A stretch of 64,000 bases of DNA from NCBI GenBank assembly GCA_033725935.1, contig MU867069.1:558001-622000 (forward strand), read 5' to 3'. This DNA comes from Cladorrhinum sp. PSN259. Its lineage: Eukaryota; Ascomycota; Sordariomycetes; Sordariales; Podosporaceae. A program made the translations under genes and the position numbers. The notes under the pieces were generated by a model. That model did no database searches and was not told the origin of the DNA. It worked only from the letters and a program-made list of their open reading frames with translations. This document shows, piece by piece, positions 53,540 through 64,000 of the stretch. The stretch's first letter is position 1, and the number at the start of each line of letters is the position of its first letter.

Positions 53540-54465
53540 ATGGTCAACGTCCCCAAGACCCGCAAGACTTTCTGCAAGTCGAAGGAGTGCGGCAAGCACA
53601 CCCTTCACAAGGTCACCCAGTACAAGGCCGGCAAGGCTTCCGCCTTCGCTCAGGGAAAGCGTCGTTACGACCGCAAGCAGTCTGGTTACGGTGGTCAGAC
53701 TAAGCCCGTCTTCCACAAGAAGGCGAAGACCACCAAGAAGATTGTTCTCAGACTAGTGAGATTGGCCCCGAACCGAATTGGATAATGGGAAAGGGTTGCT
53801 AAGAGGGTTACAGGAATGCTCTGCCTGCAAGGCTAAGAAGCAGCTCCCGCTCAAGCGGTGCAAGCACTTCGAGCTTGGGTAAGTTTCTTTTTCCAGCAAA
53901 ATTGTCATTGATGAGGGACCGCCGAACCGATTGTTGCTTGATTTTCGACCTCCGATTTTCGCCCTCGACGATATCGATTCATCACCAGCACCCAGCACCC
54001 CGCCGCCAGCGATCTATATCTATCGAACACTGCGAAATCTGAACGAGAAGGAGGTTCGGGGCTTGGTGATGGCATTCAACACGATGGAACGAAACAAATG
54101 GGATACGAGTCCGCAGCATCTGGCAGAGGTCTGGCTAGTTGGCATTGGGCGCAGTGAACAGCCTAGACGCCATAATCTTGTCGCTTATTCCAGCCCAGGG
54201 AGAGATTATATCGCGATCTGGCTTGGATTTGGGAGAGATATGGCATCTTCGGTGTCACTGCTTCCTTTGCTGGGTTGGGCGCACATTTGGGGACCACATC
54301 TACTCGACAGATTTCGACACCCGGCATCTGACGCGACACTCCTCGACCAGCAGCAATTTCGGCGGCGGTCCCTTTGTCTCTTGAACGACCATGTTGTAGA
54401 ATGGTATGCTGACAATTCATTACAGTGGTGACAAGAAGACCAAGGGCGCTGCTCTCGTCTTCTAA
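53540..54465 (+). CDS. rpl44: 60S ribosomal protein eL42 (L44/L36a)
   Basis: Exons 53540-53755, 53814-53878 and 54426-54465, exactly 106 residues, the usual length. It sits at the E site of the large subunit. The sequence MVNVPKTRKTFCKSKECGKH, then RRYDRKQSGYGGQTKPVFHK, KRCKHFELG and KGAALVF is near-invariant in eukaryotes. Zinc-ribbon cysteines C12, C17, C74 and C77 are present. Residue 56 is Pro, the form linked to cycloheximide sensitivity in yeasts, so this organism should be sensitive at this locus. Intron 1 is 58 bp; intron 2 is 547 bp, by far the longest intron in the window, and carries a 166-codon open frame of its own. Confidence 0.95.
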
Positions 54466-55725
54466 GCGCCTCTTCGCTGGGGAAGTCGGTGGTGACGATA
54501 TGAGGACATGGATTCTAGTTTTCGGGAACTAGCCTAGCATGAGCATCTGCGGCGCCATGTGTCGGGGAATCCAGGAGCGATTTTTTGATCTTCGCATGGG
54601 AAAAGTCGGGGCTTTAAAGGGACATGTACATGGGCATGGATGGTTCGGATGCGGCACAGGCACAATACCATCCTAGGGGCGTTTCGTCTGCGCTTTCTTC
54701 ACGAAATACTGCTTCCGGTTACCTCACACAACGAGCCACTGATTTCGAGTTTTTTCTTCCAGTGCAGTATCGCCGACTGTTCTTGTACGTACGTCGGCGA
54801 TGGATATGACGGTGCCCTCAGGGTGCTGTTCGTACCTGCGGGTGTCCCGGCCGCCCATGTGCTTGCGGTGGGCAGATGTGCAGGTGATTCTGACGATGAC
54901 AGCTGGCTGAGCCGAGTTGGCAATAATGCAACATAATATACCATGCCTTCTTGCCACCCTCGACAGTGCCTTTGCGCATCATATCCATCAATTCCTCTTC
55001 CACTTGTGTTTCATGTCTGTAAAAAGAGGTTTGGTAGACAAAAAGCAGTGACCTGGATGGCTTTCGGAGCTGAGCTCCGAAACAAAACCACAACTGTCTA
55101 AGCCGCGTGGCAGACGCACACAAGAGGGACCTTGGGTATTTTTGAACTCTGGGCGAGCGGCTATCAACGAATTGGACCTTTCCATGATTCCAAGTGATTT
55201 TGCTAATATCTTTGGGTGTGTCACACAGATGCCGCCACAAGCTGGCTAGACCTTCAGCCGTCACCAATCGAGTGCCACCATTTTCATTAAAGTAACGAAC
55301 TAAGAGGTTGAGATAAAGCCCTGGACTGGCAGACATGGGGTGCTTTGGCTCAGCCGCACCCTGCACCCTTTCGGGTCATGAAAAAAGAGTGACACACCTG
55401 CACCGTGACAGTCAGGCCTGATGCCGTCGCCCAATTTATGGAGAGGGCTCCAACGCCCACGTCGGCTGCATGTGGCAGTATTTCGGGACTGGCGCCTGCA
55501 GCTTCTCATCGATGTGTGGTTGAGCGCGGCAATATTATCTGGAACTCCCTGGCAAAGACATGTCTGTATCTGGATGCGAAAACGGGATCAGCATTTCTGT
55601 CAACAAACAGATCCTTCCTACAGAATAATACAACCGGGATCTATTTCCAAGAAAGCACTGCTGGCTGGTTAGGTAAGGCACCGCTCCGTGCCCCCTGCCT
55701 GCCCAGTCCGTGACCAGACCCCAAA
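54466..55725. other. intergenic region
   Basis: 1.26 kb between eL42 and the DUF3433 gene. One long minus-strand frame (54818-55366) is listed separately with low confidence. Confidence 0.45.
54818..55366 (-). CDS. possible hypothetical protein, up to 182 residues
   Basis: The longest open frame of this spacer. Its front part (ASPGLYLNLLVRYFNENGG, then VTAEGLASLWRHL) has protein-like composition with alternating hydrophobic and charged residues. The last ~50 residues, rich in His and Pro, look non-coding. No domain recognised. It may be a small gene with an unpredicted intron, a remnant, or chance. Confidence 0.25.
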   Translation of the reverse strand: MQGAAEPKHPMSASPGLYLNLLVRYFNENGGTRLVTAEGLASLWRHLCDTPKDISKITWNHGKVQFVDSRSPRVQKYPRSLLCASATRLRQLWFCFGAQLRKPSRSLLFVYQTSFYRHETQVEEELMDMMRKGTVEGGKKAWYIMLHYCQLGSASCHRQNHLHICPPQAHGRPGHPQVRTAP

Positions 55726-58700
55726 ATGCACCAGCCATACATACAATCACACCCACAACCTCAAGCACAACACCAAGATAATCGATCTGCCTATGAATAT
55801 AGCATCCAGGCCACCGAAGACTACCAAGAGGAGTCACGAGACGGACAGGGGAGTGTTGACACACCACGACCACCACCGGTTTGGAGACAGAGGGCCACAC
55901 CAAATTACAAGCCAACACCGCTAAGATGGCCTTTCATCGCGGGTATAATCGTGTTGCTATTCACTGCTATGGCGTTGATCATTGTGGCCGACAAGAAAAT
56001 GCCTGATTCCGATACCACTGCCACGATATTAGGAGTCAACCCTGGAGTAGACCCAGCCGCGAAACCTAAGACCACACAACCTGCCCGATTTGCCCGGGCT
56101 GTCTTTGACAACTCTTCGACATCCATCCAAGTCACTCCCAGTACCATTTCAGATGATGGCTTCAGTGTGATCATTCAGGATGTATCAACAACTCAGTCTC
56201 CAACCCAAGAGACTTCTGTCTCATTGGAAACAAGGACATCACCTCCCACTCGCGTGGCGATACCCTCTGGATCGACCGTGACTGGAACCACTGAGACGAT
56301 AATACTCTCGGCTCCCAGTCCAGGCTCACGAACAGCAGACGGTACCGAGTTCATTTTTGGAAACGTCGAAACGGAATCGTCATCCACCAGCACTTCGGGC
56401 TCAACAGCACTGCCAGTGTCTTCAACCAAACCTGCGACTTCCGGCTCATCCACAACAGCCAGTCTGCCAAGCGGTGCATCACTGATACCTGTCATCACCA
56501 CTGTCTCCAAGTTCACCACTCACGTTACCCTGCCAATGACGACGGTGATTTCTACGAGAACCACGACAACAATGAGAACCTCCACCTTCACCTCGATTTC
56601 GTCGTACTCGACCACTTTCGTGACGAAAGTGACCAGCTTTGTTCCCACCAAGGCTCCAGGAGAGGACCAGGGGTCGCAAACCAGCGATTTCAATTACTTT
56701 CCAACCCAGACCGGCAAAGCATCAGTTTATCCCACCACAATTGTCGCTCCGGCAACAACGACTGTGTTGGGTGTCACGACCTACCCAGACGTCGGCGAAG
56801 TCATTATCACAAGCACAGTTCCCGCTGTTGTAATTCCCAGCACCGGCGAGATTACGATTACTTCCTACAGGACGGTATTCCCCCCCGGAGGGCAACCACT
56901 TACCCAGCCCCCGACTCCGGCGGTAATCACAGGTACTGAGGTCGTGGGTGGAGAGACCATTGCCATTGTCCCCACACAACAACCGCCGGTGGTAATTGTG
57001 GTCACTACTCCGGAAGTGAAGACAAAGGTGGCTACTCAAGAGATCAAAACAGGTGTGATTGAAGTTGGGGGCTCTGCCGCGACCAATGTTGTGGTCGTTA
57101 CCCCGTCACCAGGGGTCTCTGTCGACTTGGTCACAACCTTTGGTGGCACTCCAGTCACGGTTGTTAATACACCGAACCCAATAACGTCTGTGACCGTCAT
57201 CAATGGGGTTGGGCGTACTGTGGTGCAGACCCAAGCTCCGCAGACAGTCGTCTCCATTGAAGGAGGCACAGTTACAACAGTTGCTGCGTTCTTGGCTCCG
57301 TCTCAAATTGGACAACCCGTCACTTACACAGTTGTCAACACGATCGGTGGGAGGCCGGTTACCCAAGTCTTCGCCGCAACTCTTGCCGAACCTCCAAACC
57401 AACCCATCACCTACACTGTTGTTCGAGATGCCGGCGGCGGTACATTTGTTACGGACGTCGTTGTCAGCACTCCCACGGGACCTCCAGGCCAAGCGGTGAC
57501 CTACACAGCCGTCGAGATCATTGGAGGAACCCCGGTGACGCAAGTGGTGGTTACATCACCAGTTGGAGCACCCTTCCGACCGATCACTTACACCATCGAA
57601 ACAACCATCGGCGGCACACCTACCGTAGTCACAATTAACCCCGATCCAACAACATTCGTAACCACAATAAACGGCACCCCAGTCACGAGCGTCACAACGC
57701 CGCCCATAACAAGCTTCACAACCACCGTCGGAGGCACACTGACAACCCAAACGATTGTAACGACGCCTACAAACACAAACCCCATCACACTCACACTCGT
57801 CTCATCCTCTGGGGGGCAACTGAGCACCTACACCAGCACAATCTCGGCCTCCACTTTCCTGACAACAATCTCCGGCTCCCTACGCACGATAACATCCACT
57901 GCATCCCTATCAACAAGCTTCCTAACCAAACCAGCCACCACCAGGACCTTCACCTCCACCTCCACACCAACCCCCTCCAATTCCCCCAACAACAACAAAA
58001 ACGGCTCAGAAACAGTGATCGCCTCGACCAAAGTCTACAAATGGACAGAATCCGACATCTTCGTCGGAACCTTCTTGCCTCCCCTCCTGGGCGTCGCCCT
58101 CGTCATTCCCCTCCGCATCATCGACCTGAACGTCAAGCTCTACCAGCCCTTCCAGTCCCTGTCGAAACCGGGCGGCGGGTCGGGAGCAGAGACGCTGCTG
58201 ATGCAGTACTCGGGTCTCATGTCCTTCGTCACGCCGGTGATCACCATGCTGCAAGGCCACCCGCTCCCGTTCATCACCACCATCATTGTAGGATGCGCGA
58301 GCTTCATGGTGCCGCTCGCGACGGAAGCCGTAGGCCTCAAGCTGCACGGCGAGTGCTACACCAACACGGTAAACGTGAACAAGTGCGGCCCGGCGCTCGG
58401 CGTCTCGCGCAGACCTGCCTACGTCCTCGTGGGACTACTGGGGGTCGTCATTATCCTGCTCGGGGTTGTGGGGTTTTATATGAGCAAGTGGATAACGGGC
58501 GTGTATGCGAATCCGTGGAACGTGGCGGGCATAGCCAGCTTGGGGCTGAACGAGAACGCGGGGAGGATACAAGCCGAGTCTGAGGGAGGTATGAAGAGGA
58601 CGTTGAGGGATAAAGTGTACGGGATTGGGTTTTTTGTCGCGGGGGGTGGGGGTAATAATAATAATGCCGAAAGTCCTGGTGGTGGTGGTGGTGGTGGTGA

Positions 58701-59748
58701 GAGGAGAGAGAATTATGGTTTCATTCTGATGGATGAGAGCGGGACGAATCTGAATAATATTGAAAGTGAAGTGGAAAGGGGGGATAGCGAGTCCGAGGTC
58801 TTTGATGCCGGCGCTGCTGCTGCCAAGGCTGGGTCGTCGGGGAATCACCTGCCGTTCATGACGCTGAGGTATCCCTGGAGGATAGCCTTGATGTGTTTTG
58901 AGCTTGCGGTTTTGGTTTTTGTGATTTACTATCACGCTTATTATAAGGGGGGTGTCAGGGACGGTGGGAAACTGTGGAGCGTGATGACGGGGAGCTTGTT
59001 TGGGGTGAGGTTTGTTTCGGCTGTTGTTGGCGTGATCATTGCCTTTTGTTGGCAGTCTTTCTTCTTGAGTGAGTTATTTTTACTCTTATTAACCCCCTTT
59101 TTTACTGATTTTTACTGATACTGATGGTACAACAAAAAAGGTGTGAGCACCATGACGCCGTGGCAGATCATGGCCAAACAGACGCAGACCGCCCAACGGT
59201 CGATCCTCTTCTCGCCGTCCACGAACCCCTTTTCTGGGTTTTACTCGGCCATCAAGAACCGGCACTTGTTTTTGCTTTGCACTTCGGTCGCGGCGATCCT
59301 CTCCGAGTTCCTTCCGGTTCTCTTGTCCAACGTGCCGTTCAGTTTGCACCAGACCAGCAAGGCGGCCACCGTTTGTGCTGTATTGAGCTGCTTGTTTCTT
59401 GCTGTTCAGCTAGCGGTTCTGATCGGGTCTTTCTTTGTGCGATACCCGCCTATGCCGGTTGATCCGAGGTCCATTGCTGGCATGTTGTATTATGTTTCGC
59501 AGAGTTACATGTTGAACGACATGGAAGGGGTGGCTCTGCTAGATGGGAAGCAAAGGGCTATGAAGGTGATGGAGGCCGGGAGGCGATATTACTATGGGGT
59601 GCTGGCCGGAGGGACGTGGAGGAGATTGGGTGTTGATTGCGATTTGCTGGCTGATGGAGAGTATGCGGGCGCGGCGGGTGTGGAACAGCAACAAGAGGAG
59701 GTGGAGCAAGGAAATAGGATATATGAGCAGCCTGCGATGGCTTACTGA
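55726..59748 (+). CDS. DUF3433 multi-pass membrane protein with long Ser/Thr/Val-rich region
   Basis: Exons 55726-59068 and 59141-59748 (1316 residues). The N-terminal ~65 residues are polar, then one helix (PFIAGIIVLLFTAMALIIV). A ~700-residue Ser/Thr/Val/Pro-rich stretch follows, likely O-glycosylated. It includes imperfect ~30-residue repeats built on TYTVVNTIGGRPVTQV (about residues 480-660). The C-terminal ~550 residues carry about eight helices and match DUF3433: FVGTFLPPLLGVALVIPLRI then LYQPFQSLS, with a second half beginning RYPWRIALMCFELAVLVFVI. A Gly/Asn-rich loop (encoded by GGT repeats near 58677) separates the halves. The order TM, mucin-like region and multi-pass end suggests a plasma-membrane or wall-spanning protein; DUF3433 has no known biochemical role. 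Confidence 0.85.
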
Positions 59749-62497
59749 TTTATAGGAGGTGGGTGATGAGAAAGAACAGCCCGGGATCTCATTTGGTTGC
59801 GTCACTGTTTTATCTGCTTTGATGGAAGAGTTCAAATCAAGCAATAAGAGGGTTATCAGTAACGGCAAGGAAATTTTTTGGGTATTATGAAGTTGGCATC
59901 ATTTATTTGCTTTTTCATTTACATATATCGGCGTAGGCTACGTCTGGCATTCTTCACGGGGAGTTTTATACACAAAGATGGATTTTCTGTCAGGATGACA
60001 GCGTTTTTGAAAACAGAATTAGCAGCCAGCAGAAGCTAGCTTTTTTCGTTCTTTTGTTTACTTCTACATTGCAACTCATCTGTCACCCAGAGAGTGAAAC
60101 ACAAACCCCATTTTCCCAAAAGCTTAGCCATATACCTTGTTATTCGGCTCAGTAATCTCGGTCTCGACCTTCACATGCCCTGTGCGCAGTTATGTGAGCC
60201 ACATACTGAGACCTAGGCCATAACCACTTCAAGTATACATGTACGCGGTAGGTGGTACTAACTCGACTACAATTCGGCATGTTGGAGCAGTTGAGCTTCT
60301 TTCAGTTGAGCTTGCGAATGTCACACAATGGACCAGGTTCCGGGGAAGGTGATATTATAATTTGATCGTACTGTATGTACCTTCACTAGCGAATGCGACA
60401 TTACTGCGTGTTTATTTTTTCCGTCTCCCCTCTGATATAAAATGTGTGGGTCTCATCGCATCGGACTCGCAGATTCGCTCAGCTGCTTCTTGGGGTGTTC
60501 AGGCCTTCTGTTTTTATCCGGTTTGACTGTTGAAACTCTACGCGGGGAATATTTCTCGTTTCTGTTTAGGGTTTCATTTTGTACCTTTTTGTTGCAGGAG
60601 GAAGAAAAAGGGCGTTCGGGGAAATACAAGGAGTAGAAGGAAAACATGTTTGGTCCCAGGGACCTGGTTTCTTTCATGCTGAGAATTGGATTTCTGAGGA
60701 ATTTAATTTGATGTGATCCAAGTTGTCCCCAAATGATAGTCTCGGGTTTTTGGTTTAGATAGATCTCCGGATCTTCCTTGTCCTCCGCTTGGCTGGCATG
60801 GCCAGTAAGGGGCTCGAGGTGAGTGATCTTGCCTGCATGAGGAGCATCGAGATTCAGCTATTAAGGATTCGTACTCCCTGTCAAACCTCCCGAAGCGATT
60901 CCCACTTCTCCCCTGAACCAAGATTTAGGTGCAGGTGAGAAGGCGGCATGTTCTGTAGCAGATCAATTCCAGATGATAGACGGGCCGCTGTTCCATTGGG
61001 GAGACCAAGGGTTTTCGACGCTAAGAACTTGGGGTTTACGCAAGAGTGCTTATTCTCTTAGCCAGGCTTGGAATAGCATCCGTGTCAGGGGTTGGTTGAT
61101 GCTTCACGCCAATGCAGCACGAAAATTCTGTCAGCCACTGATGAAACAGACTTGTCAATGCGAGAGATGAGTTGAAGAAGATGCCAAGACATTGTCCGGA
61201 GATCAGCCTTTGGTTGATGATTTTTGGAGATACAAATGATCTGTATGATCTGTTTGGAGGATCAATAAACCTTTCCCTGGGAAAAAGAAACAAGAACAGG
61301 TTCTCCGGGAAGGCTTGTCAGACGCCTCATATGACTAGGGTAGAAGGAGAGTTACCATATGTGGACACCAGCTGCCCGGTAATTGATACGTTCCATGCGG
61401 TAATCTCGTTCTGCCCGTAGGGCTCAAAGCGCGGATCCGAATGCGAAGCCTCCCGTCGTTGCTGGATGTGAAGGACCCTCCAGAACCGATCAAGCTTTTT
61501 TATTCATTCGTGGAGGATGCAGAATAAATCTGCGAGTAAGGGCTCCGCTTGACGAGGCGGGCAAGAGCGGACAAGGAGATGCTGGGGTCTTGGGAAAGGC
61601 TGATCTGTGCGTCCGTGTGAGAATGGTGACCGGTAGTGGGTTGTTCTGCCGTGTGCACAGACTGACGGTTCGCAAGCGTGGGTTTTGGGTCCCACTTGGT
61701 GGCTTTCCATGGACACCTCGAATCCGGGTTTCCAACTTGACCAGGTGCAATTGCCTGCACGCATTCCGCCCATCTTCAACGTTTGTTGCTGAAGAATCCC
61801 CCACCATAAAAGAGCCAAGGATCAACATCCCTGCTGGGCTGCGACGCTACGAACGCCTTCTCTGATTGTTTCCCCTCTCGCTTTGCCTTCGGTTCCAGAC
61901 TCCAACCTCTGCGTTTCCTTCGCACAAAATGAGGGGAAAGAGCAAAGCAAAGAATGCATTGAGGTAATCTGTATACTGCAGTAGAGCTGCTAATCCGTCA
62001 ATCTCTCTCTTCGAATAAAATATGGAATACAAAATTCAAGATACCCGTATCTGGATGATGCCGCTCTCTTCCAGTCCAGAATAGGAAGATCTTCCTTTCC
62101 AGAACCCGGGACCAACCCTCCGGGGAAAGATACGGTGTGGTGAAGGTATCCAACTACGGCATTGGCACCCCGGACAATGCAACCCCGAGCGTCACAGGGC
62201 ACTGGTCGTGATGTCGGGTCATTGAACAAAACCGACATGGAGCAGGTACGCTAAGGACCGTCACCAACAAAACCCAATGGAAGATCCAAGCGTGCAGACA
62301 AAGTCGGCCCTAGGAATCCGGGGAACGGACCTCGAGTCTCGACGATACATCCCGCCCCGTTTCCTGTCCGGTATATCATGGTCTCTGCTCCCACGGATAG
62401 CTCCCGCTGTGGACCTCGTGAAGTGGTCTGATTCTATCTCTCGGCCTCCTGTTAGGGAAGCCCCATAGTCTGCAAACTCCATCACACATCGCCCAAC
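59749..62497. other. gene-poor spacer
   Basis: 2.75 kb. Open frames of 60-112 codons occur on both strands (for example 61490-61828 and 61990-62238, minus), without recognisable domains. No tRNA or rRNA-like sequence noticed. The last few hundred bases probably contain the promoter of the PTH11-like gene. Confidence 0.45.
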
Positions 62498-63787
62498 ATG
62501 TCGACGACGACGCCATCACCGGAGCTGGACCCGGCTGTGTTCGAGTCACGGGCTGGGGTTGTGATAGCAGTGGTGGTCACGACGCTTTCCATCGCCACCT
62601 TCGCGGTAGGCCTTCGATGTTATTCCCGCGCCGTCCTGATCAGACAATTCGGGATGGATGACTGGGCCGCCATCGTAGCTCTCCTCTTTGCTCTTGGAAG
62701 TGGCACCATGGTCGCCTCCAACACCATGTACGGACACGGGCGACACATCTACAATCCAACAATTGACATGACTCAGTTCTGGAAATACCTTCGAGTAAGA
62801 ATTTCACCACTTCGTTATATGATATAATGTCCTCTGACTTACGTACAACACCAGACCTTCTACATCTCGATTGTATTATACAACGCCTCCCTAACAGCAA
62901 TCAAGGTCGCCTTCCTCCTCCAATACTGGCGTATCCTGGGAACCGCACAAATGCGTCGAGTCATCATGATCGCCGGCGTCTTCGTCGCCCTCTGGTCCAT
63001 TTCCCAGCTCCTCGTCGTCATCTTCACCTGCACACCCATCGAGAAGTTCTGGCTCGGCGATCAAGTCCCCGGCACCTGCATTCCTAACCTCCCCTTTTGG
63101 TACATCAACGCCGCCGGCAACATCGTAACAGACGTAACAGTCTTCCTCGTCCCGCTTCCAGCTCTCAGCAGACTCAACCTCCGCAGGAACCAAAAAATCG
63201 CCCTCCTGGGCGTCTTCTGCCTCGGTTTCTTCACCTGCGCCATCTCAGTCATCCGCATCCAGTACCTTCGTCTATCTGATGACACAACATGGGATAATGT
63301 CGCCTCCTCCTGCTGGTCCGTTGGCGAATTATGTTCAGGAATTACCTGCGCCTGCCTACCTACACTTCGCCCATTGGTCGGCAAGGTGTTTCCCTCCCTT
63401 CAGTCTCAGAACAGCAACACCGGGAAATACTATCACTCCTCGTCGAAACGTAACGGCGGGACGGGGCCCCACCGCAGCAACCGAAGCGGCACCAACGCCT
63501 CGCAGAGCGGGAGCACGAGAAGCATCATCTACCCTGAGGATGTAGAGCTCCAAAGCGATGATAGGTCAGATAAGGAGGTGCGCGTAGCCGTGGCACCGCC
63601 GCGTAGAGATGGGCACGATAAGTACGGCAAAACGCTCGACAAGATCAGGTTGGGACTTAAACCTAGTGTGACGACAGAGATCCAGGTCGGGTCACCCATC
63701 TCTCCCTCTGCTGGTTCGAGGGACAAAACCAAGGGGATTGAAGTGAAGAGGGATTTTGTCATGACAAAGTCCCAGTATCGTGTTTGA
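62498..63787 (+). CDS. PTH11/rhodopsin-like seven-helix membrane protein
   Basis: Exons 62498-62794 and 62855-63787 (409 residues), intron GTAAGA...CCAG. Seven hydrophobic helices in the first ~290 residues: VVIAVVVTTLSIATFAVGL, WAAIVALLFALGSGTMVAS, TFYISIVLYNASLTAIKVAF, MIAGVFVALWSISQLLVVIF, ANIVTDVTVFLVPLPALS-like, IALLGVFCLGFFTCAISVIR and the last near CWSVGELCSGITCACLP. Landmarks of the fungal rhodopsin-domain family: LRCYSRAVLIRQFGMDDW, FLLQYWRILGT, FTCTPIEKFW and the late CLPTLRPLVGKV. No CFEM domain precedes the helices, unlike Magnaporthe Pth11 itself. The ~120-residue tail is polar and Ser/Arg-rich. It may be a receptor, but most family members lack assigned ligands. Confidence 0.9.
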
Positions 63788-64000
63788 TTATTGTTTTTGG
63801 ACACACAAAATATTTCTTTTATATCTGGTTTTTTTTTTGTCCCCCTTGATCTTCCGTCTTATTCTTCCATTGTTATTCAAAAAAGCGAACACGATATATC
63901 TTATTATACCCCTTTCATCAAGCGCTCCCGCGCGCTGTACTTCTATTCTCCCAAACAAAAAGGAAATATAAACAAACATGGAATCAAACACAACAAAAAG

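Noticed and set aside
53931..54431. 166-codon frame within the eL42 intron as a separate gene
   Set aside because: It runs into the splice acceptor of eL42, shows no domain, and the flanking exons clearly join across it.

Overview
This window looks like nuclear DNA of a filamentous ascomycete, most likely a Sordariomycete and plausibly of the Sordariales (Chaetomium/Podospora/Neurospora type). The basis is short 50-80 bp introns with GTAAGT-like donors and CTAAC/CTGAC branch points, genes on both strands separated by 0.3-4 kb spacers, and a fungal gene repertoire: HET domain, fungal N-terminal/beta-propeller protein, CBM1-tailed esterase, PTH11-like receptor, DUF3433 and DUF2235. I cannot name the species.

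Layout. 1-6.7 kb: a truncated NLR-like protein without a visible NTPase domain (minus), a two-RRM protein (plus) and an intronless HET-domain protein (minus). 7.3-9.6 kb: a secreted GH3 beta-xylosidase. 9.6-12.3 kb: a gene-poor stretch with two tandem-repeat arrays and a zinc-knuckle fragment. 12.3-14.5 kb: a DUF84/ITPase-fold protein and a small secreted Cu/Zn(Cu-only)-type superoxide dismutase, both minus. 16.2-18 kb: a DUF2235 alpha/beta hydrolase. 18-22.2 kb: a gene-poor spacer with a well-delimited 450-bp hAT-type MITE and promoter duplications, followed by an AT-hook/bZIP transcription factor. 25.8-26.9 kb: a secreted tyrosinase. 28.4-30.4 kb: remnants or poorly resolved copies of two membrane-anchored RING-H2 genes. 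31.7-35.4 kb: the Hsp70/Hsp90 co-chaperone Sti1 and a nicotinamidase. 37.9-41.4 kb: full HMG-CoA reductase. 43.9-45.9 kb: an MFS multidrug-type transporter. 46.7-47.9 kb: a CE1 esterase with CBM1. 48.2-49.9 kb: a seven-exon CorA-like membrane protein. 50.2-52.8 kb: a tandem pair of paralogous single-pass membrane proteins of unrecognised function. 53.5-54.5 kb: ribosomal protein eL42 with a 547-bp second intron. 55.7-59.7 kb: a 1316-residue DUF3433 protein with a long Ser/Thr/Val-rich region. 62.5-63.8 kb: a PTH11/rhodopsin-like seven-helix protein.

How the genes relate. I see no coherent biosynthetic cluster. The window mixes housekeeping genes (STI1, PNC1, HMGR, eL42) with accessory ones. 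The GH3 xylosidase and the CBM1 esterase fit a plant-biomass-degrading lifestyle but lie 37 kb apart. The HET and fungal-N/beta-propeller genes suggest an allorecognition or immunity-type neighbourhood at the left end. The least described items are the tandem single-TM pair at 50.2-52.8 kb (with an 18-bp perfect palindrome between them), the TM-RING pair at 28.4-30.4 kb and the DUF3433 protein.

Exon boundaries were set by hand from splice signals and reading frame. No database search, alignment program or expression data was available, so family names rest on motif recognition.
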